Below, in pieces: positions 27,669-35,276 of a stretch of DNA of 64,000 nt (position 1 is the first letter of the stretch; every line of letters begins with the position of its first letter). The position numbers were made by a program, and so were the translations under genes. Under the pieces are notes generated by a model. That model did no database searches. It saw only the letters and a list, made by a program, of their open reading frames with translations, and was not told where the DNA came from. The stretch is from Dokdonella sp. (GTDB taxonomy: Bacteria > Pseudomonadota > Gammaproteobacteria > Xanthomonadales > Rhodanobacteraceae), in assembly GCA_016712865.1 (NCBI GenBank), contig JADJQH010000002.1:1397800-1461799 (forward strand), written 5' to 3'.

Positions 27669-27785
27669 AAGGAAACTCTGAACAAGTACGGAACTCATTC
27701 GTCGCGAGCAAGCTCGCTCCCACAAAATCAAGCAATGGTGGGAGCGAGCTTGCTCGCGACAATATTTGTTCAGACCTTCCCTAAA
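27669..27785. mobile_element. MITE-like REP element, copy A
   Basis: The ends are inverted repeats (AAGGAAACTCTGAACAAG and CTTGTTCAGA-like TTTGTTCAGACCTTCCC). Inside is a pair of REP palindromes, GTCGCGAGCAAGCTCGCTCC and GGGAGCGAGCTTGCTCGCGAC, around CACAAAATCAAGCAATGGT. Related copies lie at 58978-59096 and 63203-63315. The right end supplies the stop codon of the minus-strand ATPase gene. Confidence 0.85.
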
Positions 27786-28227
27786 GCGCCAAGCGCACGC
27801 GCAAGTGGTTTTCGCCGCGCCGGTACTGGTAGGAAAACTCCTCGGTCATGGCGCGCACCATGGCGATGCCGACTCCACCCAGTTTTGCGGCGGCAATGCT
27901 GGTCGGCAGATGGGTTGCCGCAATGGCCGTGGGATCGAAGGCATGTGCGCAGTAGCGCAGGCGCGCCACCAATTCTTCGTGGGTCACCCGCATGCGCACG
28001 TGGATCGGACCGTTTGCACCCTGCGCATGCATGATCACATTGGCGAGCAGTTCATCGAGCACCGTGGCCAGCGATTGACGCACGGATTCGGCGACGCCCG
28101 CTTCGCTCAGGTCCTTTTCCATGGCGTCGGCGAATGTGCCCACTGCAGAACGTTCGCGAGGCACCACGTAGCGCCAGCGGCGCACGGTTCCGATCCGGAT
28201 CTGACGCAACGTGGCCAGCTCATGCAT
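27781..28227 (-). CDS. Anti-sigma-factor-type ATP-binding protein (RsbW-like HATPase)
   Basis: The 148-residue protein has the N box LDELLANVIMHAQG and the G box KLGGVGIAMVRAM of the small GHKL ATPases that act as serine kinases and anti-sigma factors (RsbW, SpoIIAB). I start at the ATG at 28227 (MHELATLRQIRIG), which has GGGAGGG upstream. The frame reaches 28317 but without features. No antagonist STAS gene or sigma factor is adjacent, so its partner is unknown. Its stop codon lies in the right end of the REP-type element. Confidence 0.82.
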   Translation of the reverse strand: MHELATLRQIRIGTVRRWRYVVPRERSAVGTFADAMEKDLSEAGVAESVRQSLATVLDELLANVIMHAQGANGPIHVRMRVTHEELVARLRYCAHAFDPTAIAATHLPTSIAAAKLGGVGIAMVRAMTEEFSYQYRRGENHLRVRLAL

Positions 28228-28416
28228 GCGCCAACCCTCCCGCCGCGCATCGTGGCGGAACTCGTTGCATCTGGCAATGTTGCACGCTTTGCATTCCGGC
28301 CAGGGCCCAGCCTGCACTGTTGACGAACGTCGCGGGCCAACCCCCGCGACGGACGGGTACGCTACCTGATTCGGGTTGGCCTAAACTGCGCTGACCATCC
28401 CACGGAAATGGATTCG

Positions 28417-30300
28417 ATGTCCGAGCAAAGCCAGTTCAGCCTGCTGCGTGCCCGTCGCTTCGCGCCGTTTTTCGCCACCCAGGCGCTGGGGGCTTTCAAC
28501 GACAACGCTTTTCGCCAGGCGATGATCGTGCTGGTTGCCTTTCACCTGGGCTTGAGTGACCAGGATGTGGGCTTCTATTCCAACATCGCACCGGCCTTGT
28601 TCATCCTTCCGTTTTTCCTGTTTTCGGCAAGTGCCGGACAACTGGCCGAGAAGTACGAGAAGACCCGCCTGATCCGTTACGTGAAGCTGTTCGAGATCGG
28701 CGCGATGGCGCTGGCCGCCTACGCCTTCCATGCGCACAACGTCTGGCTGTTGTTCTGCGTGCTGTTCCTGATGGGTCTGCATTCCACGATATTCGGCCCG
28801 ATCAAGTACGCGATCCTGCCGCAGGCGCTCACGCGCGAGGAGCTGGTCGGCGGCAATGGCCTGATTGAAATGGGTACGTCGCTGGCGATCCTGTTCGGCA
28901 TGATTGCCGGCGGCGCCTTGATGGCACTTGGCCAGGGCGGGCCGACGGCGGCGTCCATCCTGGTGATCGGCATCGCCGTTGCAGGTTATTGGGTCAGCCG
29001 CGAAATCCCCCCGGCACCGGCCACGGCGCCCGATCTCAAGTTCAACTGGAACATTTTCAGCGAGACCGCGCGCGTGTTCGGTTTCGTGCGCAAGAATCGT
29101 GTCGTGTTCAATGCCGTGCTCGGCATTTCCTGGTTCTGGTTTTTTGGCGGCGTGTTCACCGCGCAGTTGCCGAACTACACCAAATTGTTTCTCGGTGGCG
29201 GCGAGTCGGTCGCCATCCTTGTACTGGCCCTGTTCTCGATTGGTGTTGGCGCCGGTTCGCTGCTGTGCGAGCGCATGTCCGGGCACAAGATCGAGATTGG
29301 CCTGGTGCCGTTCGGGTCCATTGGCCTGAGCATGTTTGGAATTGATCTCTACTTTGCGCGACCGGAGCTTTCCGTGGCGCAGGGGCTGGATGCGCTTGCG
29401 TTCCTCACCGCGGCAGGCAACTGGCGCATAGCCCTGGACCTCACCCTGATCGGCGTGTTTGCCGGCTTCTACATCGTTCCGCTGTTCGCCCTGGTGCAAA
29501 GCCGCGCTCCGCGCAACGAACTTTCGCGCGTGATTGCCGGCAACAACATCATCAATGCCTTGTTCATGGTCGGCGCGGCTGCCTTCGGCATCGGCCTTGC
29601 CAAGCTGGGATTCACGATTCCGCAGATCTTCCTCGCCACCGCCGTGCTCAACGTGCTGGTGGCCATCTACATCTACACCCTGGTGCCGGAATTCCTGATG
29701 CGGTTCCTGTCGTGGATCCTCATCAACACCCTTTACCGGATCCGCACCGATGGCCTGGACAACATTCCCGAGCGCGGCCCCGCCCTGCTGGTCTGCAACC
29801 ACGTCAGTTTCATGGACGCCCTGATTGTCGGCGGCAGCGTGCGCAGGCCGGCGCGCTTCGTCATGTACTACAAGATTTTCCGGATACCGGTGTTGAGTTT
29901 CATCTTCAAGACCGCGAAGGCCATCCCGATCGCGTCGGCAAAGGAAGATCCGGCGCTGCTGGAATCGGCATTCGATGCCGTCGACCAGGCACTCGCGGAG
30001 GGTGAGATCGTGTGCATTTTCCCCGAGGGCGGCTTGACCTCGGACGGTGAAATTGCGCCGTTCCGCCAGGGCGTCGAGCGCATCCTGGCCCGACGCCAGG
30101 TGCCGGTCGTGCCGCTGGCCATCCGCGGCCTGTGGGGCAGCATCTTCAGCCGCCGCGACAGTGCGCCCGGCCGCATGCGCCTGCCGCGCCGCTTCTGGTC
30201 GCGCATCGTGCTGGCCGTGGGTGAACCGGTTGCGCCTGCCGATGCCAGCGCGGCCATGCTGGAGCAGCGCGTGCGCACGTTGCGCGGCAACTGGGCCTGA
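28417..30300 (+). CDS. LplT-type lysophospholipid transporter fused to a PlsC-type acyltransferase
   Basis: Residues about 1-420 form a twelve-helix MFS module of the LplT type (FFATQALGAFNDNAFRQAM, GFYSNIAPALFILPFFLFSA). The C-terminal about 200 residues are a glycerolipid acyltransferase with NHVSFMDAL (NHxSxxD), FPEGG and PVVPLAIRG motifs. In E. coli, LplT and the acyltransferase-synthetase Aas are separate neighbours that recycle lysophosphatidylethanolamine. Other bacteria have three-part fusions. This one has transporter and acyltransferase but no acyl-ACP synthetase domain. The start at 28417 has GGA 10 bases upstream; an ATG at 28408 has no room for a ribosome site. Confidence 0.88.
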   Translation: MSEQSQFSLLRARRFAPFFATQALGAFNDNAFRQAMIVLVAFHLGLSDQDVGFYSNIAPALFILPFFLFSASAGQLAEKYEKTRLIRYVKLFEIGAMALAAYAFHAHNVWLLFCVLFLMGLHSTIFGPIKYAILPQALTREELVGGNGLIEMGTSLAILFGMIAGGALMALGQGGPTAASILVIGIAVAGYWVSREIPPAPATAPDLKFNWNIFSETARVFGFVRKNRVVFNAVLGISWFWFFGGVFTAQLPNYTKLFLGGGESVAILVLALFSIGVGAGSLLCERMSGHKIEIGLVPFGSIGLSMFGIDLYFARPELSVAQGLDALAFLTAAGNWRIALDLTLIGVFAGFYIVPLFALVQSRAPRNELSRVIAGNNIINALFMVGAAAFGIGLAKLGFTIPQIFLATAVLNVLVAIYIYTLVPEFLMRFLSWILINTLYRIRTDGLDNIPERGPALLVCNHVSFMDALIVGGSVRRPARFVMYYKIFRIPVLSFIFKTAKAIPIASAKEDPALLESAFDAVDQALAEGEIVCIFPEGGLTSDGEIAPFRQGVERILARRQVPVVPLAIRGLWGSIFSRRDSAPGRMRLPRRFWSRIVLAVGEPVAPADASAAMLEQRVRTLRGNWA

Positions 30301-30383
30301 AGGCCGGGAACGGGGAATCGCAGACCGGCGCTCCGTTTGGCTTTGACTATTCCCGATTCTCCATTCCCTGTTCCCGGCTTTAC
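30301..30383. repeat. Short GGGAAT paired-arm element
   Basis: CCGGGAACGGGGAATCGCAG, a core of about 25 bp and ATTCCCGATTCTCCATTCCC then TGTTCCCGGC form a compact inverted repeat. It lies between the stop codons of the two convergent genes and overlaps the end of ampE, where it may act as a bidirectional hairpin. Confidence 0.8.
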
Positions 30384-31258
30384 CCCACCCAGCCGCCAAG
30401 GACGACGATGGCGATCAAGGCAATCCAGCCGAACAGCACGCGACGCAGCAGCAGGCGTGAATCCGCCAGTTCGGCGAGCGGATCGCCGACGCGACCATCA
30501 TCACCATCCTCGGCAATGACGTCCGCATCGACGCCGGCACGGGCGATGACGGCGAGGAAGCCGAGGTCCAGGGTGAAATACCCGCGCCCCTGGTTGGCGT
30601 GGTAATCACGCCAGGCGCGCAGCGTGGCATCGAAGTCCGAAACCAGGGCCACCGAGAAGGCGAGCAGATGCGCGGGCGCCCAGTCGAGCACCAGCGCCGC
30701 ACGCTCGAAGCGGGGCTGGCTGGCGCCGACACACTCGGCAAATGCGCCCGAGCGCGCAAGCAGTTGCACAAGCCGGTAGCCGACGGCACCCACCGGACCC
30801 AGTACGGCAAACCAGAACAGCACGCCAAACTGGCGCGACAGGGCCGCAGCAAAGCTGGACTCCACGAGACCAGCCGCGGTGAACGTCACCGCCTGCGCAC
30901 TGATTCCATCATGCAAGGCTTGCGCAGCGGCGCGGCGCTGCTCGCTGTCGGGTGCCTTGGCGATGGCATCCAGATCGCTGTCGAGATCACGTGGTCCCCA
31001 ACTGAGGAACAGGGTGACGACCATGAATGCCAGTTCCAGCAAACCAAACCAGTGTCGGTGCAGGACCGACTGCAGCAGCGCCGTCAGGATGAGGATGAGT
31101 GCGCCAACCAGCAGGGTGCGGGAAAGTTCGTCGCCCGGCTTGCCATCGCCGCCGCCAAAGGCATCCTTCAACCAGGCAAAACGCCGCGCACGCGCAAGGT
31201 CGGGAATCGCATGCGTACCCAGCAGCACAATCAGTATCGCGATCAGTGTCGTGGCCAT
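30380..31258 (-). CDS. ampE: Inner-membrane protein AmpE
   Basis: The 292-residue protein has four or five hydrophobic helices and belongs to the CobD/CbiB-related AmpE family. The family signature is VLFWFAVLGPVGAVGYRL, with AERRFAWL-like RARRFAWLKD near the N-terminus. In enterobacteria AmpE is coded with the amidase AmpD and affects beta-lactamase induction, but its activity is not defined. No ampD is adjacent here. Confidence 0.85.
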   Translation of the reverse strand: MATTLIAILIVLLGTHAIPDLARARRFAWLKDAFGGGDGKPGDELSRTLLVGALILILTALLQSVLHRHWFGLLELAFMVVTLFLSWGPRDLDSDLDAIAKAPDSEQRRAAAQALHDGISAQAVTFTAAGLVESSFAAALSRQFGVLFWFAVLGPVGAVGYRLVQLLARSGAFAECVGASQPRFERAALVLDWAPAHLLAFSVALVSDFDATLRAWRDYHANQGRGYFTLDLGFLAVIARAGVDADVIAEDGDDGRVGDPLAELADSRLLLRRVLFGWIALIAIVVLGGWVG

Positions 31259-31316
31259 GGGATCCGACGAAAACGACAGACCGGTGGATTGTAGCCCGTG
31301 CCGCTGCGCCGTCCAG

Positions 31317-32282
31317 TCATCCCTTTGCAGAGGGTCGCTTCAGCTCGGCAAGCTCGAGGCCACCGGCCATGCGCAACCAGTGTGCGATCAGGCGCCAGGA
31401 CACGGACAGCGGTGGCGGCAACTTCAGCTCACCGCGTTCAACGCCACGCACGAAATCATCCACCTCGAACCATCGCGCTTCGTCGATTTCCTCACCCACC
31501 TTGATGCTCGGATCCTCTGCCCGTGCCGTGAACGCCAGCATCAGCGACGAAGGAAATGGCCAGGGCTGCGAGGAGTGATAGTCACAATCCACCACGCGCA
31601 CGCCGGCTTCCTCGAACACTTCGCGGCGCACCGCATCTTCCAGGGTTTCGCCCGGCTCGACGAACCCGGCCAGGGTCGAGAAACGACCCGCTGGCCAGGA
31701 TGCCTGGCGACCGAGCAGGCAGGCATCGCGCCAACTCACGATCACGATGATGGCCGGATCCGTTCGCGGATAGTGCTCCAGTGCGCAGGCCGGATTGCTG
31801 CAACGGGCGCGATGACCGGCCCACTCCAGCACCAGCGCGTGCCCGCAGGTACCACACCAGCGCGTGCGCGACTGCCAGTGCAGGAGGCCGCGCGCATAGG
31901 CAAACAACCCGGCCTCGAAGGCCGGCAGTTCAAGGCCGGCGCGGCGCAGGTCCAGTTGTGCGCAGCCGCAGGCGGCAGCAAGGGTTTCGCCCTGCACGGA
32001 ATCCGAAGCGAGGGCAAAGTATGGAACGTGGTGCGTATCGACCCCAAGCAGCACCGGCTGCGCATCGGCAAACCAGCGCTGGCGCTCGTTGCCATCCAGC
32101 AGATGCAGCGCGCTGTGCGCGGCATTGGCCAGAGTCTTGCCTTCCGCATCGACAAGGACAAAGCGCGCCTCCTGCGAATGCCATGCCTGTTCAACCCAGT
32201 TGGTGTCGGCTCGGCGCTCGCTGCAGCGATCCAGTTGCATGCCGGCAAACACGTTTTGACGGCTTCGTTCAGAGGCACTCAT
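31317..32282 (-). CDS. nudC: NAD(+) diphosphatase / RNA deNADding enzyme
   Basis: NudC cleaves NADH/NAD and removes NAD caps from RNA. The product has an N-terminal domain, the zinc ribbon CGTCG...CSNPAC, and the Nudix box GFVEPGETLEDAVRREVFEEAG, quoted here by its key parts GFVEPGETLE and REVFEEAG. It also has the NADH-specific SQPWPFPSS motif just after it. An ATG three codons upstream (32291) is an alternative start. It shares the strand with ampE, 58 bp away. Confidence 0.95.
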   Translation of the reverse strand: MSASERSRQNVFAGMQLDRCSERRADTNWVEQAWHSQEARFVLVDAEGKTLANAAHSALHLLDGNERQRWFADAQPVLLGVDTHHVPYFALASDSVQGETLAAACGCAQLDLRRAGLELPAFEAGLFAYARGLLHWQSRTRWCGTCGHALVLEWAGHRARCSNPACALEHYPRTDPAIIVIVSWRDACLLGRQASWPAGRFSTLAGFVEPGETLEDAVRREVFEEAGVRVVDCDYHSSQPWPFPSSLMLAFTARAEDPSIKVGEEIDEARWFEVDDFVRGVERGELKLPPPLSVSWRLIAHWLRMAGGLELAELKRPSAKG

Positions 32283-32303
32283 GCTGCGCATCGTATGCCC
32301 GAA

Positions 32304-32390
32304 AGGGGAATTGGAGAATCATCAGGTCGGCTGCGACGGATTGTTGCCCTTCAACCATTCCCTGTTCCCGAATCCCGATTCCCGATTCCC
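32304..32390. repeat. GGGAAT paired-arm element, degenerate
   Basis: GGGGAATTGGAGAATCATCA, then a core of about 30 bp, then ATTCCCTGTTCCCGAATCCC and GATTCCCGATTCCC. It lies directly upstream of the nudC start. Confidence 0.7.
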
Positions 32391-32400
32391 AACGACAAAT

Positions 32401-32490
32401 CCACCGTCGCCCCTGCGAAGGCAGGGGCCCAGCGCCTTTGTGCGAAATCCCGGGAAATCACTGGGTCCCGGCCTGCGCCGGGACGACAGC
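32401..32490. repeat. GGGACCCAGTG / CCGGCCTGCGCCGG-type palindromic repeat
   Basis: CCCCTGCGAAGGCAGGGGCC and CTGGGTCCCGGCCTGCGCCG then GGACGAC are two short palindromes separated by about 30 bp, in the arrangement of a common xanthomonad intergenic repeat. Confidence 0.6.
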
Positions 32491-32506
32491 AGAAAAAGCC
32501 CGAATC

Positions 32507-32945
32507 CCGGCTTTCAGCAGCCGAACGGCTGGTCATCTCGAATTTTTTCTACCGCGACAGTGAATTCCCCCTGTCCCGCTGGCGTACCTAGAGGGCATAA
32601 AGGAGAGGGTTGGGGTGAGGGTGGTGCAACTCGCAAGCGAAAGGTTTCGAGCAAGCCCAAGCTCCACCCTCACCCGCCGCTTCGCGTCGGCCTCTCCCGC
32701 CAGCGGGAGAGGCGGAACAGCAACGACTCCCGGCTTTCAACAGCCGAACGGCTGGTCATCTCGAATTTTTTTCCACCGCAACAGTGAATTCCCCCTGTCC
32801 CGCTGGCGTACCTAGAGGGCATAAAGGAGAGGGTTGGGGTGAGGGTGGTGCAACTCGCAAGCGAAAGGTTTCGAGCAAGCCCAAGCTCCACCCTCATCCG
32901 CCCTACGGGCACCTTCTCCCGCAAGCGGGAGAAGGGAAAGCACTC
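32507..32945. repeat. 222-bp direct duplication of a CTCTCCCGC-type repeat block
   Basis: Two copies (about 32507-32728 and 32729-32945) share CCCGGCTTTCARCAGCCGAA, CGGCTGGTCATCTCGAATTT, GAATTCCCCCTGTCCCGCTG, TACCTAGAGGGCATAAAGGA and GGGTTGGGGTGAGGG. They end in different CTCTCCCGC hairpins. The 670 bp between nudC and erpA are all repeat; I see no gene there. Confidence 0.88.
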
Positions 32946-32954
32946 CGATTCCCG

Positions 32955-33323
32955 TTAGACAGTGAACGACGACCCGCAGCCGCAGGTGGTCTTGGCATTC
33001 GGATTGCGGATCACGAACTGGGCGCCGCTGAGGGATTCGGAGTAGTCGATCTCGGCACCCGCGAGGTACTGGAGGCTCAGGGGATCCACCAGCAGGAACA
33101 CGCCATCGCGCTCGATCTGAAGATCGTCTTCTGCGCGCTCCTCGTCGAACGTGAAGCCATACTGGAAGCCGGAACAACCGCCACCGCTGATGTAGACGCG
33201 CAGCTTGAGCTGCGGATTGCCTTCCTCGGCAATCAGTTCAGTCACCTTGCCTGCTGCCGCTGCCGTGAATTGCAGCGGGGCTTCGGTGCTGTCGAGGTAG
33301 GTGGGTGTGGCGATGTCCGACAT
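32955..33323 (-). CDS. erpA: Iron-sulfur cluster insertion protein ErpA (A-type carrier)
   Basis: ErpA hands Fe-S clusters to apoproteins, including those of isoprenoid synthesis. The 122-residue product has the three cluster-binding cysteines of A-type carriers: one in [12 protein letters not shown] and two in [10 protein letters not shown] at the C-terminus. A 61-bp gap separates it from the bactofilin gene upstream on the same strand. Confidence 0.94.
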   Translation of the reverse strand: MSDIATPTYLDSTEAPLQFTAAAAGKVTELIAEEGNPQLKLRVYISGGGCSGFQYGFTFDEERAEDDLQIERDGVFLLVDPLSLQYLAGAEIDYSESLSGAQFVIRNPNAKTTCGCGSSFTV

Positions 33324-33384
33324 GGTGCTGGGTGGAATCCGGGCTCAGGGGCGATTGATCAAGATCGTGGCGAACAAGGCCAAT

Positions 33385-33831
33385 TCAAGCACTGGCTGCT
33401 TCTGCCTCGGCCTCGGCAGATGCCGACTCGCCGGCCTTCGTGCCAGGCCCGCTCAACTGGCGGGGTGGTTCGGCCTGGTAGACCATCTTGCCGCTCAATT
33501 TCGCGCCCGCGGCCATCTCCAGAACCTTGTAGTAGACATTGCCGTCGATCCGCGCCTGTGGCGCCAGTTCCAGGCGCTCGGATACGACGATGTCGCCCTT
33601 GACCACGCCATTGATGACCGCGTTCGGGGCACGAATCTCGCCACTGACACGCCCCTTGTCGCTCAAGGTCAACACCGCCTTGTCGCCGCGCGCGGCGATT
33701 GCCCCCTCGACTTCGCCATCCAGATGCAGGCCGCCCTCGAACTCGATGTCACCGCGGATCGTGGTGCCTTCGGCAATCAGGGTGGTGATCGCCGCCATGC
33801 CGTTGTGGCCTTTCTTGTCACTGCCGAACAT
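33385..33831 (-). CDS. Bactofilin
   Basis: Bactofilins polymerise without nucleotide into filaments that shape cells or position other proteins. The 148-residue product starts MFGSDKKGHNG, then has the beta-helix repeats TTLIAEGTTIRGDIEFEGGL, GEVEGAI, KGRVSGEIRAPNAVINGVVK and ARIDGNVYYKVLEMAAGAKL. It ends in a disordered Glu/Ala tail. AGGAGA lies 8 bases before the ATG. The start overlaps the end of the DUF6776 gene by 14 bp, so the two are coupled, an association seen widely in Xanthomonadales. Confidence 0.9.
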   Translation of the reverse strand: MFGSDKKGHNGMAAITTLIAEGTTIRGDIEFEGGLHLDGEVEGAIAARGDKAVLTLSDKGRVSGEIRAPNAVINGVVKGDIVVSERLELAPQARIDGNVYYKVLEMAAGAKLSGKMVYQAEPPRQLSGPGTKAGESASAEAEAEAASA

Positions 33832-34537
33832 TGTCTTGTGTCTCCTCGGTCCTGGCTGCCCCACCCCAGGGAAAATCCTGTTCACTGTGGCCACCTTCGC
33901 CATCGGCCACGGCGTGAACACGGTTCGGCTCGAATCCGGCCGGGAGCATGATGATGCCGTTGATCTTCTGAAAATACTTGAACGCGTAGCCGATTCCGGA
34001 ACCATCGGACTGCTGGGCCAGGTCTTTCCAGTTGAGGGTTTCCAGCTTGCCATCGCGAATGCCGGTCACCGACAGGGTCAGACGCCCGGTGGTTTCCTGG
34101 CCGCGCTTGAAGTTCTGCGTCAGGGTGGCGGTGAAATTCCACGCATTGGAACCGGCCACCTGAGCAAAGACCAGGTCGTGCACGGCCAACGCCTCGCGCT
34201 TGGCGCCACCGACCAGCCGGCCATAGAACGCCAGATCGGCGCGCAAACCGGCAATTTCCTCATCCTTGTCGCGCAAGGTGCCCTGCAATTCGCCCAGCGC
34301 AGCCTTGGCCACTTGTTCGGAGCGTTCGAGCACGGCAATACGCTTGCGCAATTCATCGGTATCCATAGCCGACACCGGCAGCGAGGCACCGGTATTGGCC
34401 AAGCGCGGCGCCAGCCACAGGCTGCTGAACACCACGGCCAGGATCAGCGAGCCGATCCAGATCAGGATCGCAAACACCCATGCGCGACGGGCGCGACCGG
34501 GATCCAACTGGCGGATGACGAAACGCGGCGGACTCAT
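33818..34537 (-). CDS. DUF6776 membrane protein, coupled to bactofilin
   Basis: The 239-residue protein has one N-terminal transmembrane helix (WVFAILIWIGSLILAVVFSS). A coiled coil follows (about residues 60-105, DELRKRIAVLERSEQVAKAA), then a periplasmic beta-rich domain (FTATLTQNFKRGQETTGRLT, KYFQKINGIIMLPAGFEP). This matches the family called DUF6776, whose function is unknown. The start MSPPRFVIRQLDPGRARR is chosen over an upstream ATG. Overlap with the bactofilin start suggests it links the filament to the envelope. Confidence 0.78.
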   Translation of the reverse strand: MSPPRFVIRQLDPGRARRAWVFAILIWIGSLILAVVFSSLWLAPRLANTGASLPVSAMDTDELRKRIAVLERSEQVAKAALGELQGTLRDKDEEIAGLRADLAFYGRLVGGAKREALAVHDLVFAQVAGSNAWNFTATLTQNFKRGQETTGRLTLSVTGIRDGKLETLNWKDLAQQSDGSGIGYAFKYFQKINGIIMLPAGFEPNRVHAVADGEGGHSEQDFPWGGAARTEETQDNVRQ

Positions 34538-34698
34538 CGGTTTGCCAGTTGCGGCCAGTCCAGCTGGAAACGGGACTCCGCTTATAGCCATCCCCACGCG
34601 GCATCGTCAAGCCTGTCGCCCGCCCAGGCAGCCGCCCTGCGCGGCCCGCCGATGCAGCCGGCCTATACTTGCGCCCTTTCCGCCGCAGGAACCCCAAC

Positions 34699-35130
34699 GT
34701 GCTCTGGCTCAAGGCTTTTCACATCGTCTTCATGGTGACCTGGTTTGCCGGGCTGTTTTACCTGCCGCGCTTGCTCGTCTATTTCGTGGAGGCCGCAGAG
34801 CCCGACGTGCGTGGGCGCCTGAAAGTGATGCAGCGTCGCTTGCTGGTGATGACCCACATCGGCATGGCCCTGGCCGTCGGCTTCGGGCTGGCCCTGACGG
34901 CATGGTGGATGAAGCAGGCACCCGACTATCTTGTGCAGGGGCACTGGTTCCACGCCAAGATGACGCTGGTGGTCGCCTTGCTTGGCTACCACGCCATGTT
35001 GGCGCGTCTGGTGGCGCAAGCACGCCAGGATCAATTGCGACGCTCCAGCCGCTGGTTGCGCTGGTTCAACGAAGTGCCGAGCGTGCTGCTGATCGGCATC
35101 GTCATCCTGGTCGTGGTCAAGCCGTTCTGA
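34699..35130 (+). CDS. hemJ: Protoporphyrinogen IX oxidase HemJ (CopD-family membrane protein)
   Basis: HemJ oxidises protoporphyrinogen IX late in heme synthesis in bacteria lacking HemG and HemY. The 143-residue, four-helix protein has the conserved KAFHIVFMVTWFAGLFYLPR with its essential histidine, VMTHIGMA, and HAKMTLVVALLGYH with the conserved lysine. It starts at GTG 34699 with AGGA 7 bases upstream. Other CopD-like proteins are possible, but this sequence fits HemJ best. Confidence 0.88.
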   Translation: MLWLKAFHIVFMVTWFAGLFYLPRLLVYFVEAAEPDVRGRLKVMQRRLLVMTHIGMALAVGFGLALTAWWMKQAPDYLVQGHWFHAKMTLVVALLGYHAMLARLVAQARQDQLRRSSRWLRWFNEVPSVLLIGIVILVVVKPF

Positions 35131-35276
35131 GACGGCGCTGGTATAGTCGGGACGGGATCCGGGGGGACCATGCCAGCCGATTCGTTCGCAACAAACGCAT
35201 TCCGGGTTGAACCCACTGTCAGCGCAGTGCGCCGGACGCATGCGGACGTTTGCCGGATGTCAGGAACGTTGCTGCC

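Noticed and set aside
28381-30399. 672-codon frame opposite the LplT-acyltransferase gene
   Set aside because: Charged, low-complexity antisense translation; the plus strand encodes clear transporter and acyltransferase motifs.
30879-32591. 570-codon frame opposite ampE and nudC
   Set aside because: Spans two recognised minus-strand genes and repeat DNA; no motifs.
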